Of a DNA stretch of 64,000 nucleotides, positions 27,389-35,425 are shown in pieces. Position 1 is the stretch's first letter. Each line of letters begins with the position of its first letter. This DNA comes from Bacillota bacterium (lineage in GTDB: Bacteria; Bacillota; UBA4882; UBA8346): contig JAEXFN010000028.1 of assembly GCA_023400055.1 (NCBI GenBank), forward strand, positions 75,743 to 139,742, read 5' to 3'. The notes below the pieces were generated by a model. It saw nothing but the letters and a program-made list of their open reading frames with translations. It was not told where the DNA came from and did no database searches. A program made the translations under genes and the position numbers.

Positions 27389-27904
27389 ATGAACAATACC
27401 AAACGACAGGCTGTCTTGATCATTTTAGTTTGCAATGCGATTGTCATTTCCTTTTTGGAAGCGTTGCTGCCACTACCGATTCCAGTCCCTGGAGTGAAAC
27501 TGGGCCTGGCCAATATATTGACCATGCTCGCCATTGTTTTTCTGGATCTGAAAAGCGCCTTAATTATTGTGGTATTGCGATCCATTGCAGTCACATTCTT
27601 GAGCAAAGGTTTGTTTGCGTTGGTATTCGGGCTGACCGGCGGGTTGTTAAGCGCTGTTTTGATGTGGTTTCTCTATAAAAAGCTGCCGGATGTTTTTAGT
27701 ATCAAGGGGATCAGCATTGCCGGCGCCATTATTCATAACACCGGGCAGATGGCAGTTGCTTCCTGGCTGCTCCGGGAACCCTTAATCCTTTACTATCTTC
27801 CTGTTCTGGCGATTGCAGCGGTGATTACCGGCTTTTTCACCGGCAGTATCTGCGAGATGGTCATTAGTGAGCTTAAAAAGAAGGGATTTTTAAAAGGGTT
27901 ATAA
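27389..27904 (+). CDS. Gx transporter family protein (heptaprenyl diphosphate synthase component I-like)
   Basis: 171 residues, almost entirely hydrophobic, with five or six membrane segments. The N-terminal part SFLEALLPLPIPVPGVKLGLANI is the typical Gx signature, with Gly-x repeats (GLTGGLLSAVLMW, AGAIIHNTGQMAVASWL) that resemble ECF substrate-binding S components. TGAGGTG precedes ATG 27389. It is four bases from the EcfT-like gene downstream and follows decayed apbE and nusG-II genes. In flavin-based electron-transfer loci such a protein accompanies Ndh2 and quinone genes; its substrate is unknown. Confidence 0.87.
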   Translation: MNNTKRQAVLIILVCNAIVISFLEALLPLPIPVPGVKLGLANILTMLAIVFLDLKSALIIVVLRSIAVTFLSKGLFALVFGLTGGLLSAVLMWFLYKKLPDVFSIKGISIAGAIIHNTGQMAVASWLLREPLILYYLPVLAIAAVITGFFTGSICEMVISELKKKGFLKGL

Positions 27905-27907
27905 ACT

Positions 27908-28708
27908 TTGAGTGGGCATAAAAAGAGAGGTGTGTCGGTTATCGGAAACATTAAGCCCCGAAAAAATCAGATCTTAACCACAATGGACCCGGGGATCAAA
28001 GCAGGCTTGGTCATAATACTAGCCGCAATCCTTTTTTGGAGTAAAATGCCGCTCAGTTTTACGGTTATTTTGTTATATATCCTCCTGATAACCGTTCTTT
28101 CAAGCCTTTCTTTCCGGATTCTCCTTCGCAATCTGCTTTATTTAACAGTTGCCTTGATTGTTCCCTATCTGTTCGGATTAATCTTTTCTATTTGCGGCGT
28201 TCTGTTTGATCCGGGAGGCTTTTCCGCCTGGAACATTAATTTTCCGGCGATTGCCTTAAAATTTGGCCGTTTGATTCTATTGGGGCATATCGCTAGTATA
28301 TATATGTATACCACACCTTTTGAACGGATTGTCAGGATGTTGAACAGGCTGTTTACACCGGTAAAAAGGTGCGGGGTGCCGGTGACAGACTACTTAAAGA
28401 TTTTGATCTGTATCCGGACGGAACTTCCCAATGCCATCAAGCGCGGCCGTGACACGGTTGCCCGGTGGCGCGACCCGGACGGAACGGTAACACGCCGAAG
28501 CTTGAAAAGTAAAATTGAAGGGATGGCAGATGTTATTGTCTCGCAAATTCTGCAATCATTTCAAGAGATTGAACGGATTCAAAGATTGATTGATGAAACG
28601 GATTGCGCGGATTTGGATGCTTTTCGGTTTAAAGTATCCAAATCCGATATGATGGCGATAATTAGTTTGATCCTGCTTGGTGGGGCGGTGTTATGGATAG
28701 AACAATGA
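27908..28708 (+). CDS. EcfT/CbiQ-like energy-coupling transmembrane protein
   Basis: 266 residues. Four or five membrane segments lie in the first 130 residues; a cytoplasmic helical region follows with ELPNAIKRGRDTVARWRD, similar to the ARG-type coupling helices that touch the ATPase, and a last membrane helix MMAIISLILLGGAVLWI. It starts at TTG 27908 with AAAAGGG upstream, directly after the Gx gene. Together they look like the S and T parts of an ECF importer whose A subunits are encoded elsewhere. The precise cargo cannot be told. Confidence 0.78.
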   Translation: MSGHKKRGVSVIGNIKPRKNQILTTMDPGIKAGLVIILAAILFWSKMPLSFTVILLYILLITVLSSLSFRILLRNLLYLTVALIVPYLFGLIFSICGVLFDPGGFSAWNINFPAIALKFGRLILLGHIASIYMYTTPFERIVRMLNRLFTPVKRCGVPVTDYLKILICIRTELPNAIKRGRDTVARWRDPDGTVTRRSLKSKIEGMADVIVSQILQSFQEIERIQRLIDETDCADLDAFRFKVSKSDMMAIISLILLGGAVLWIEQ

Positions 28709-28744
28709 AAGAAATGGAGAACTGACCAATGAATAACTCCTTTC

Positions 28745-29035
28745 TCTCAAAAAAGATCCCGATGATATCAAAGTAGACCTCCACCTTCACACCACGCTTC
28801 CGACGGCACCTGGCGGCCCGAAACCCTGGTGAAAAACTTAGCCAGATGCCGGGATCGGATTATTTGCCGTCACCGACCATGACAGTACGGAAAATCTGGC
28901 GGAAACCGCCGCGCTGGCCAAGGAGTATGCTCTGGGATTCATACCCGGAGTAGAGGTTATTACCATCGATCACGGCCGGAGCTATCATCTTCTGGGAGCT
29001 GGCGGATCTCGTCTTCTTCCGGCTTGAAATTACCG
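28745..29035 (+). pseudogene. PHP-domain phosphoesterase remnant
   Basis: DDIKVDLHLHTTLPTAPGGP gives the first HxH motif, then a frameshift leads to GLFAVTDHDSTENLAETAAL and GFIPGVEVITIDHGRSYHLL, the next conserved blocks of YciV-type PHP proteins. The frame is lost after 29030 and the C-terminal half is missing. Confidence 0.7.
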
Positions 29036-29105
29036 TTACCGGGGAATGTATTTTTGGAAATATCATCCAAAACTCGCGGACCTTTATGTATCAGTCCGCA
29101 TTGCA

Positions 29106-29134
29106 TTGACTTACATATTTGTCCATGTTATACT
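29106..29134 (+). promoter_or_regulatory. Sigma-A-type promoter upstream of the electron-transfer cluster
   Basis: TTGACT (29106-29111), 17-base spacer, TATACT (29129-29134). The next plus-strand gene is the Ndh2-type dehydrogenase at 29861, beyond a transposase remnant. Confidence 0.65.
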
Positions 29135-29138
29135 AATA

Positions 29139-29156
29139 TTGTGATGGTTTTCACGA
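29139..29156. promoter_or_regulatory. Rex-like redox operator candidate
   Basis: TTGTGA-TGGTTT-TCACGA matches the Rex consensus TTGTGAN6TCACAA at 11 of 12 fixed positions. It begins 5 bases after the -10 box, so a bound Rex protein (released at high NADH) would block the start of transcription. A link to NADH dehydrogenase and electron-export genes is biologically sensible, but binding is not shown. Confidence 0.55.
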
Positions 29157-29205
29157 ACAAATATGCTGTCCTCTGCGGCTAAACAGTGGTTTTTGGTATT
29201 ACTTA

Positions 29206-29690
29206 GGGGTTCCTGAAAGTAAGTGAATCAAAAAGGCGCTGCCGTTTATCAGTTTGCTTCGGAGGCCTGCTAAGTCTCGGACCGCTTAAATGAATGCCGT
29301 GGCTCTTGCAAAGTTGAACATTCTCACGGGTATAAATCTTGTCGGCAATTACAACTGCTGGATAATCACCAAAACGTTGCCAATAGGTTTCAACATCCTC
29401 TGGCAGTCCGATCCCTTCATGATAGGGATCCCAACTGAGCTTATTCAAAAAGCATAACTTCGACCAAGCTAACAGAGATTTTGGCTCCAAACTCGGTATC
29501 TGCCGGAATTTTACCCCGAACAATCGGCTGAACGTGAAACTGGCTGATACTCAAACCGGTCGCTAGTTCGGTGAGTTCTGGTGTCATACATCTCCTTTTG
29601 TTGTTGATAAAGCTTGTGAATGTTTTTTGGATAATCCTTCCGGATTCTTGGCAAACAAGCTATCGATGGTTTTCAGATCGCGCTTCACAT
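29206..29690 (-). mobile_element. IS5-family transposase remnant
   Basis: On the minus strand, 29523-29203 encodes SWDPYHEGIGLPEDVETYWQ, then VVIADKIYTRENVQLCKSHG and HLSGPRLSRPP, which follow the DDE core of IS5-group transposases (the D in VVIADKIY is one of the catalytic acids). Further upstream in another frame lie VKRDLKTIDSLFAKNPEG and related residues of the preceding part. Both ends are missing and no inverted repeats were found, so this is a fragment. It separates the Rex-box promoter from ndh2. Confidence 0.7.
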
Positions 29691-29860
29691 AGCGCAATTT
29701 TTCGGATACATGTTTGGTCCTCAAATGCAAACCTTTTTGGACTTTTTTTACTTTTTCGTGTATTTTCCTACCTTTTTCATGTGTCCCAATTCTGTATTTA
29801 CAACTTTTTACGAGTTTTTCAGGAGGCCCTACTTAAGTTTCGAAAGGAATGATAAGAGAA

Positions 29861-31846
29861 ATGAATAGAATAGTTATAATCGGAGGGGGCTACGCAGGCG
29901 TACTTACGGCAAAGAAGCTTGCAAAGAAATTTAAAAAGGATGCCGCTACATCGGTCACCATTATCGATAAAAACCCGTTTCATACGATGCTCACGGAGCT
30001 ACATGAGGTCGCCGCGGGAAGGGTCGAAGAGGACAGCATCAGGATAAGCTTCAGAAAGGTCTTTGCGGGCCGAAAGGTACAATTCGTTCAGGACTTTGTC
30101 GAGTCTGTCGATTTTAGCGAAAAAATTGTCCTCGGAAGAAACCAGTCTTATGAATACGACTATTTGGTGATGGCGACAGGTTCGCGCCCGACTTATTTCG
30201 GCATCCCAGGAGCGGAGGAGCATTCCCTATCCTTATGGTCTTACGAAGACGCCATCAGGCTCAGGGAGCATATACTTGACCGCTTCAGGCGGGCTGCTTC
30301 GGAAACCGACGAGCTTGAAAAACGCAGGCTACTTACCTTTCATGTCGTCGGCGCAGGTTTGACAGGAGTCGAAATGGCGGGCGAGCTTGCCGAATACGTG
30401 CCGATATTATGCGACAGGTTCGAGATAGACCGGAAAGAAGTATCTCTATTCAATGTAGATTTACTTCCCCACGTCGTACCCACCCTTCCGGAAAAGCTTT
30501 CTGCAAAAATACAGCGCCGCCTTGAGAAGATGGGTGTGGGAATGCTGCTGGGCACCCGGGTCGCCGAGATCGGCAAGGATTACATCGACCTTAGCTCCAA
30601 AGAAAAGGTAAGACGATATGCTACCGGCACCGTGATCTGGGTGGGTGGCATTGAATGCGCTTGTGTGCCCGCCAAGGCCGGGGAGGCTGTGTCCTGCGAC
30701 CGTCGGGGCAGGTTGAATACGGACCAATACCTCAGGTGTATTGGCAACGAAAGCTTTTATGTTGCCGGAGACAACCTAAATTGCATTCCCGAGGGCCAGT
30801 CCGAGCCCGTGCCGCAAATGGTGGAAAACTGCGAGCTAAGCGCCGATGCCGTGGCGCATAATATATATGTATCTATAACGGGCAAAGGCAAACTCAAAGA
30901 GTATAGGCCTCAATTCCATGGGGTCATGGTGAGCCTCGGCGGGAGATACGCGGTCGCCAGGGTAGGCTTGCCTAGGTTAATGATAAGCCTTCCGTCTTTC
31001 CTGGCGATGTTTACCAAGCACTTTATAAATATCGTATATTTTGTCCAGGTGCTCGGCTGGAACAAGATATCCAGCTATCTCAGGCACGAATTTTTTACCA
31101 TACGCAATAAACGAAGCTTTGTCGGAGGGCATCTGAGCAACCGGACGCCCAGCTTCCTTCTGGTTCCGCTCCGCCTTTGGCTAGGTGCCGCATGGCTATT
31201 CGAAGGCATTATGAAAATAGTGGATGGCTGGTTCGTATCCCCTAAGCTTAATGACTTTATCGGAGGGGCAAATGCTTGGTTTAATTCTCTGCTGGGCAAC
31301 ACCTCCGATGCTATTAACTCAGCGACGAATGCCGCCGCCTCGGGAACCGACGCGGTGAACTCCGCGACCGGAGTAGCCCACTCGGCATCCGCCGCCGGGA
31401 CAGTGATTATGAACTGGGATATCTTCGGTATTTTTAAGATGATATTCGTCAGCGGCAAGTCGCTGGCTAAGTCGACCATCGCCGATTACGCTTTCAAGCT
31501 GGATATTCCCGTTATGAACTGGTTTATAAACACATGCATCATGCCTTTCGATTGGCTCCAGATCGCAATGCAGATATCCATTGTCGCTGCCGAGATACTC
31601 ATCGGGCTTGCGCTGATGGGGGGATTGTTCACCCCACTGGCTGGCGCGCTATCGATAGCACTGCTGTGCATGTTCATTACCTCCACCGGCCTATACCTGT
31701 CAAGCTTTTGGATGCTAGTGGCGGGAATAGCCATGCTCTGGGGCGCGGGCAGTATATTCGGTCTGGACTATTACGTTACCCCGTTCCTGAAAAAAGGTTG
31801 GAAGCGGTTAGGTTGGGTAAGGCGGTTATATATCTATCATGACTAA
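29861..31846 (+). CDS. Type II NADH dehydrogenase (Ndh2) fused to a DoxX-like membrane domain
   Basis: 661 residues from ATG 29861. The FAD motif IIGGGYAG is at residues 6-13, the NAD-binding motif VVGAGLTGVEMAGELAE near 165, and SFYVAGDNLNCIPEG closes the flavin site. This half oxidises NADH and reduces a membrane quinone. From about residue 430 a membrane region begins (LRLWLGAAWLFEGIMKIVDG), with an Ala/Ser/Thr/Asn-rich insert (about 475-510) and further helices (SIVAAEILIGLALMGGLFTP), similar to DoxX/quinone-linked proteins. In Listeria-type loci Ndh2 feeds electrons to demethylmenaquinone. It overlaps the prenyl synthase gene by 8 bases. ATA and AGG codons are frequent here, unlike the GC-rich flanks. 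Confidence 0.88.
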   Translation: MNRIVIIGGGYAGVLTAKKLAKKFKKDAATSVTIIDKNPFHTMLTELHEVAAGRVEEDSIRISFRKVFAGRKVQFVQDFVESVDFSEKIVLGRNQSYEYDYLVMATGSRPTYFGIPGAEEHSLSLWSYEDAIRLREHILDRFRRAASETDELEKRRLLTFHVVGAGLTGVEMAGELAEYVPILCDRFEIDRKEVSLFNVDLLPHVVPTLPEKLSAKIQRRLEKMGVGMLLGTRVAEIGKDYIDLSSKEKVRRYATGTVIWVGGIECACVPAKAGEAVSCDRRGRLNTDQYLRCIGNESFYVAGDNLNCIPEGQSEPVPQMVENCELSADAVAHNIYVSITGKGKLKEYRPQFHGVMVSLGGRYAVARVGLPRLMISLPSFLAMFTKHFINIVYFVQVLGWNKISSYLRHEFFTIRNKRSFVGGHLSNRTPSFLLVPLRLWLGAAWLFEGIMKIVDGWFVSPKLNDFIGGANAWFNSLLGNTSDAINSATNAAASGTDAVNSATGVAHSASAAGTVIMNWDIFGIFKMIFVSGKSLAKSTIADYAFKLDIPVMNWFINTCIMPFDWLQIAMQISIVAAEILIGLALMGGLFTPLAGALSIALLCMFITSTGLYLSSFWMLVAGIAMLWGAGSIFGLDYYVTPFLKKGWKRLGWVRRLYIYHD

Positions 31847-32834
31847 TAAATCGAATTTGGCCACTATAAGCGAGCCCTGTCCTTCCACGGGTGGGCTTGA
31901 ATACGACGAAGCCCTGCGTCTGACGGAGCTGGAGATCCAAAAATGCCTTAAGACTGCTCCGCCGCTGATAAGGCGCCAGACTTCGCATCTGGCTCGGGCA
32001 ACCGGAAAAGGCATACGTGCGCGGGCTTTGCTTGCTTGCTCCATAGGCAGTGACGGCCTTGTCAGGCATGACGCGGTCAATGCCGCCGCCGCCGTCGAGC
32101 TGCTGCATCTTGCTACGCTTATTCATGATGACATCATCGACGACGCCGATATGCGCCGGGGCATCGACGCCTTGCATGTGAAATTCGGCGAAAAGATCGC
32201 TGTCCTTTGCGGGGACTATCTGTTCTGTCTTGCCTTTGCCCTTGCTACGTCGATATCACCCCGGGAAACGGACAGGGATAAAATAGACGGCGTCTTGCCC
32301 TCATACCTCACGGAGATCTGCCTCGGGGAAATCAGGGAATTAAGCAACACCGGGAATCTCGACCTTACCGAGGGCGAGTATTTTAGGATAATATCCGGGA
32401 AAACGGCGGCGTTGTTTCAGACATCTTTCCACGCGGGCTTTCTTCTTTCCGACGAGCCGCGGGAAGCTAGGGATGCTTATGTAGAAACAGGCAAACAGAT
32501 AGGGATACTTTTTCAGCTTGTCGACGACTGCCTGGACTTTGTATCTTCGAAAAAAAAAGCAAAGAAGCCGGTGCTTACCGATTGCCGCCGCGGGGTCGTG
32601 ACACTGCCGCTTATTTACGCGCTGAGAGCCGATAATACGCTTCGTGACAAAATAGAAAGCGGCGTATCGGAGCAGGAATTGAAGGCTGCCGTTATAGCGG
32701 CAGGCGGGATTGAATATACACAGTCCAAAATCGAGGATTGCCGGTCGAAGGCGAAAAAATTTATATCCTCACTTGGCTACGAAAGCAAAAAGATCAGACT
32801 GGAGCTGCTGCTTGACAAGGCTGCCGCTCTTTAG
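31839..32834 (+). CDS. Polyprenyl diphosphate synthase (DmkB/HepT-like)
   Basis: 331 residues of the trans-isoprenyl synthase fold. The first Asp-rich motif is LIHDDIIDDADMRRG (DDxxD plus Arg), the second FQLVDDCLDF; both bind Mg-diphosphate. GKGIRARALLACS gives the GKxxR motif. It makes the long isoprenoid tail of menaquinone or demethylmenaquinone at the membrane. The overlap with ndh2 (8 bases) and position 28 bases before a UbiA gene point to a dedicated quinone pathway for this cluster, as in dmkA/dmkB of Listeria. Confidence 0.92.
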   Translation: MTNKSNLATISEPCPSTGGLEYDEALRLTELEIQKCLKTAPPLIRRQTSHLARATGKGIRARALLACSIGSDGLVRHDAVNAAAAVELLHLATLIHDDIIDDADMRRGIDALHVKFGEKIAVLCGDYLFCLAFALATSISPRETDRDKIDGVLPSYLTEICLGEIRELSNTGNLDLTEGEYFRIISGKTAALFQTSFHAGFLLSDEPREARDAYVETGKQIGILFQLVDDCLDFVSSKKKAKKPVLTDCRRGVVTLPLIYALRADNTLRDKIESGVSEQELKAAVIAAGGIEYTQSKIEDCRSKAKKFISSLGYESKKIRLELLLDKAAAL

Positions 32835-32862
32835 ATAACGCCTGTGAAAGGAAACGGTGCTG

Positions 32863-33825
32863 ATGGGTATCGAAACCAAAATAACAAACGTAATCCCTCC
32901 GGTGGGTATCATAAAGAGGACTCTGAGCTATGTTGAGATAAAAACTAAAATAACAAGCGTATTCCCTTTTCTGATGGGGCTTGCATATCTCCATTCGTCC
33001 GGTTACGGGATAGATCCCCTCAAAACAGTGGTGTTTTTCCTCGGCATGTTTTGCTTCGACCTTACCACGACTACGGTAAACAATTATTACGATACGAAAA
33101 AAAACCATCAGACGCTCCAGTTTGCCCGGCCCACGGCCATGGCGATAACGCTTCTATTGTTTGCGGTAAGCGTCTTTTTCGGGATGTTTCTCGTTTACCT
33201 GTCCGATCCGGTGGTTTTACTGCTGGGCGTCTTGTGCTTCTTTTTCGGTATAATCTATTCCTACGGCCCCGTCCCCATTTCCCACGGGCCATATGGCGAA
33301 ATAGTTTCCGGTTGCTTTTACGGACTGTTGATCCCGGCTATTCTGATATATATAAATGTTCCCGAAGGCGGGCTCTTTTCGTATTTTTTTAATGACTGGA
33401 AGCTGTCCATGATTCTGGATATCAGGTCCATCGTCGGGCTCCTGATGTTGTCCGTTGTTCCGTTTTGCCTTACTGCCAATATTATGCTTGCCAATAATAT
33501 ATGCGACGTTAAGCACGATGTGGCGGTAAACAGGTATACGCTTGCCTATTATCTAGGGAAAAAAGCCCTGTGGCTTTTCGCCGCGCTGTATTACATGGCA
33601 TATCTGTCGGTGATCGTGATGGTGGCGGCGGGCTTCCTTTCGCCCCTCAGCCTTATACTGCTAATCACGTTGATCCCGGTACAGAAAAATATAAATTTGT
33701 TTTTTAAAAAACAGATTAAGGAAGAGACTTTCATAGTTTCGATCAAAAACTTTCTGATCGTGATCATACTGCACGCCCTGTTGATTTTTCTGGGAAGCTT
33801 CCTGCCGGGCTGGGGTCCCCGATGA
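32863..33825 (+). CDS. UbiA-family prenyltransferase (MenA/DmkA-like)
   Basis: 320 residues, eight or nine membrane helices. The two catalytic motifs are NNYYDTKKN (near residue 74; the usual last Asp is Asn) and NNICDVKHD (near 210), which hold Mg-prenyl diphosphate. SYGPVPISHGPYGEIVSGCF lies between, as in MenA. It attaches the polyprenyl chain to dihydroxynaphthoate to give demethylmenaquinone. ATG 32863 or GTG 32857 may be the start; AAAGGA lies upstream. The stop overlaps the next ATG by 4 bases (ATGA), so translation is coupled. Confidence 0.9.
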   Translation: MGIETKITNVIPPVGIIKRTLSYVEIKTKITSVFPFLMGLAYLHSSGYGIDPLKTVVFFLGMFCFDLTTTTVNNYYDTKKNHQTLQFARPTAMAITLLLFAVSVFFGMFLVYLSDPVVLLLGVLCFFFGIIYSYGPVPISHGPYGEIVSGCFYGLLIPAILIYINVPEGGLFSYFFNDWKLSMILDIRSIVGLLMLSVVPFCLTANIMLANNICDVKHDVAVNRYTLAYYLGKKALWLFAALYYMAYLSVIVMVAAGFLSPLSLILLITLIPVQKNINLFFKKQIKEETFIVSIKNFLIVIILHALLIFLGSFLPGWGPR

Positions 33826-34211
33826 AATATGTGAGAAAAGCGGATATAGCATTAATCGCGGCCCTTGTCGTTTTGGCTCTGGTGTTTGGGTTTCTGAACA
33901 GGTATTTTTCGGCGGGGAAAAAAGGGGTATATGCCGAGATATACCATGATTCGGTGTTGGTTTACAGGATAGAGCTTTCAACCGCTAAAGAAGGATCGTT
34001 TTCCATACCCGGAGAGCCCGACGTGGTTTTTCATCAATACGCCGACGGAAGCATCGCTTTTATCAAGTCCGACTGTCCCGACAAGATTTGTATCCATGCG
34101 GGCAGGCTAAAGTATGCCGGCCAGTTTGCCGCATGTCTTCCCAACAAGGTACTGCTGAAGATCGTTTCAGAGGGCGAAGATCGCGAAGGTCCGGACTTGA
34201 TTATCGAATGA
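33822..34211 (+). CDS. Membrane-anchored NusG-domain-II protein
   Basis: 129 residues. One membrane helix (ALIAALVVLALVFGFLNRYF, residues 10-29) anchors an outer domain with SDCPDKICIHAGRLKYAGQF and AACLPNKVLLKIV; the two Cys in CPDKIC and the single Cys in AACLP are characteristic of the exported NusG-II family. These proteins recur next to ApbE, FMN-binding and Gx-transporter genes in flavin/quinone electron-transfer loci; the molecular role is not settled. A decayed homologue lies at 27049. Confidence 0.85.
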   Translation: MKYVRKADIALIAALVVLALVFGFLNRYFSAGKKGVYAEIYHDSVLVYRIELSTAKEGSFSIPGEPDVVFHQYADGSIAFIKSDCPDKICIHAGRLKYAGQFAACLPNKVLLKIVSEGEDREGPDLIIE

Positions 34212-34337
34212 GAGCCGGTAATATGGGGACAGACGGAAACGGGATCTGTACGAAAGGGAGTCTTCCTCATCGGCGGCTGTGTCCCGCGCTAATGAGGATT
34301 GATCCGAATAGACCAATTTAAAGGAGGTAAGATTTCA

Positions 34338-35327
34338 ATGAAAAAGTTAATTGCAGTACTACTAATGGTTTTACTCGTCTCCGCGATCTGCAGCGCGGCA
34401 AATTCCGGAAAGGTGAAGACCGGCCTGGCGGTAATAACGGAACTGAATAAGTCCATCGATGCCGGCGCCAAGCCAGGACTGGCTGAAATCGATTCGACGG
34501 CCGTCGCGGTGACAGTCGACGGCAACGGTAAGATTGTCAAGTGCGTTATCGATGGGGTCCAGAGCAAGATAAACTTCAATGCCTCCGGTAAGCTTACCAC
34601 TCCGGTGGATACCAAATTCCCGACCAAGAACGAGCTGGGCAAAGGCTACGGATTGCATAAAGCCTCCAAAATCGGAAAGGAATGGAACGAACAGGCGGCG
34701 GCATTCGCCAAATATGCGGAAGGAAAGACGGTCAAAGAGATCAAAGGCATCGCCGTGGACCAAGGCAAGCATGCTACGGGCTCCGACTTGAAAACCTCGG
34801 TGACCATTTCCATCGGTGAATATATTGAAGCGATCGAAAAAGCCGTTGCCCAGGCCAAGGATCTTGGAGCGTCGTCTTCCGACGCATTGGGACTCGGCGT
34901 AGTCACCAATATGTCGCACTCTGTCAACGCCGGTGCAAAGCCGGGCCTTGCCGAGGGATATTCCTACTATATAGCCATTACCAAAGATTCCAAAAACACG
35001 ATAACCAGCTGCCTCATTGATGCCACTCAGGGCCAAGTCAATTTCAACACGTCCGGCAAGATTACCAATGACCTTAAAGTTCGTGTAAAGACTAAGAACG
35101 AGCTGGGCGACGCATACGGAATGAAAAAAGTCTCCAAAATCGGAAAGGAATGGAACGAGCAGGCGGCGGCATTCGCCAAATATGTAACCGGCAAGACACC
35201 TTCCGAGGTGGCTAATATTGCCGTGAACAAGGAAGGACACGCGACCGGGAGTGACCTTCAGGCGTCGGTGACCGTCGGCATCATGGATTTCAAAGCCGCC
35301 CTCGCTAAAGCAGCGGCAAACCGGTAA
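34338..35327 (+). CDS. Exported tandem-repeat protein, FMN-bind-like (PplA-like candidate)
   Basis: 329 residues from ATG 34338 behind AAGGAGGT. The signal peptide MKKLIAVLLMVLLVSAICSA ends in a signal peptidase I-like site; the Cys at 18 does not sit in a lipobox. Two repeats of about 160 residues follow; each begins with KPGLAE, has a beta-rich KITSCLIDA-like strand, contains KIGKEWNEQAAAFAKY in identical form, and ends HATGSDL(K/Q)(T/A)SVT. Similar proteins are annotated as FMN-binding-domain proteins, and ApbE follows, so covalent flavinylation is likely. The classical D-x-x-S/T-G-A-T/S acceptor is not seen; the Thr/Ser in HATGSDL or TSVT are candidates. About 50 bp are nearly identical between repeats (34670 and 35133), showing recent duplication. 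Confidence 0.68.
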   Translation: MKKLIAVLLMVLLVSAICSAANSGKVKTGLAVITELNKSIDAGAKPGLAEIDSTAVAVTVDGNGKIVKCVIDGVQSKINFNASGKLTTPVDTKFPTKNELGKGYGLHKASKIGKEWNEQAAAFAKYAEGKTVKEIKGIAVDQGKHATGSDLKTSVTISIGEYIEAIEKAVAQAKDLGASSSDALGLGVVTNMSHSVNAGAKPGLAEGYSYYIAITKDSKNTITSCLIDATQGQVNFNTSGKITNDLKVRVKTKNELGDAYGMKKVSKIGKEWNEQAAAFAKYVTGKTPSEVANIAVNKEGHATGSDLQASVTVGIMDFKAALAKAAANR

Positions 35328-35335
35328 TGATTCGG

Positions 35336-35379
35336 GCTGCCTCAGTCTTCTAAAAGCAAGATTCGAGGCAGCTTTTTTT
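35336..35379 (+). terminator. Terminator after the FMN-bind-like gene
   Basis: Stem GCTGCCTC / GAGGCAGC with a 21-base loop, then TTTTTTT. ApbE is therefore transcribed by read-through or from its own promoter. Confidence 0.85.
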
Positions 35380-35425
35380 ATGCCTGTACCTTATTATAAC
35401 TCAGTGCACAAAAGGAACATGAAAT

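Noticed and set aside
27389..28708. Treating the Gx-transporter and EcfT genes as pseudogenes like their neighbours
   Set aside because: Both frames are full length with normal starts and membrane topology, unlike the broken apbE, nusG-II and PHP remnants around them.
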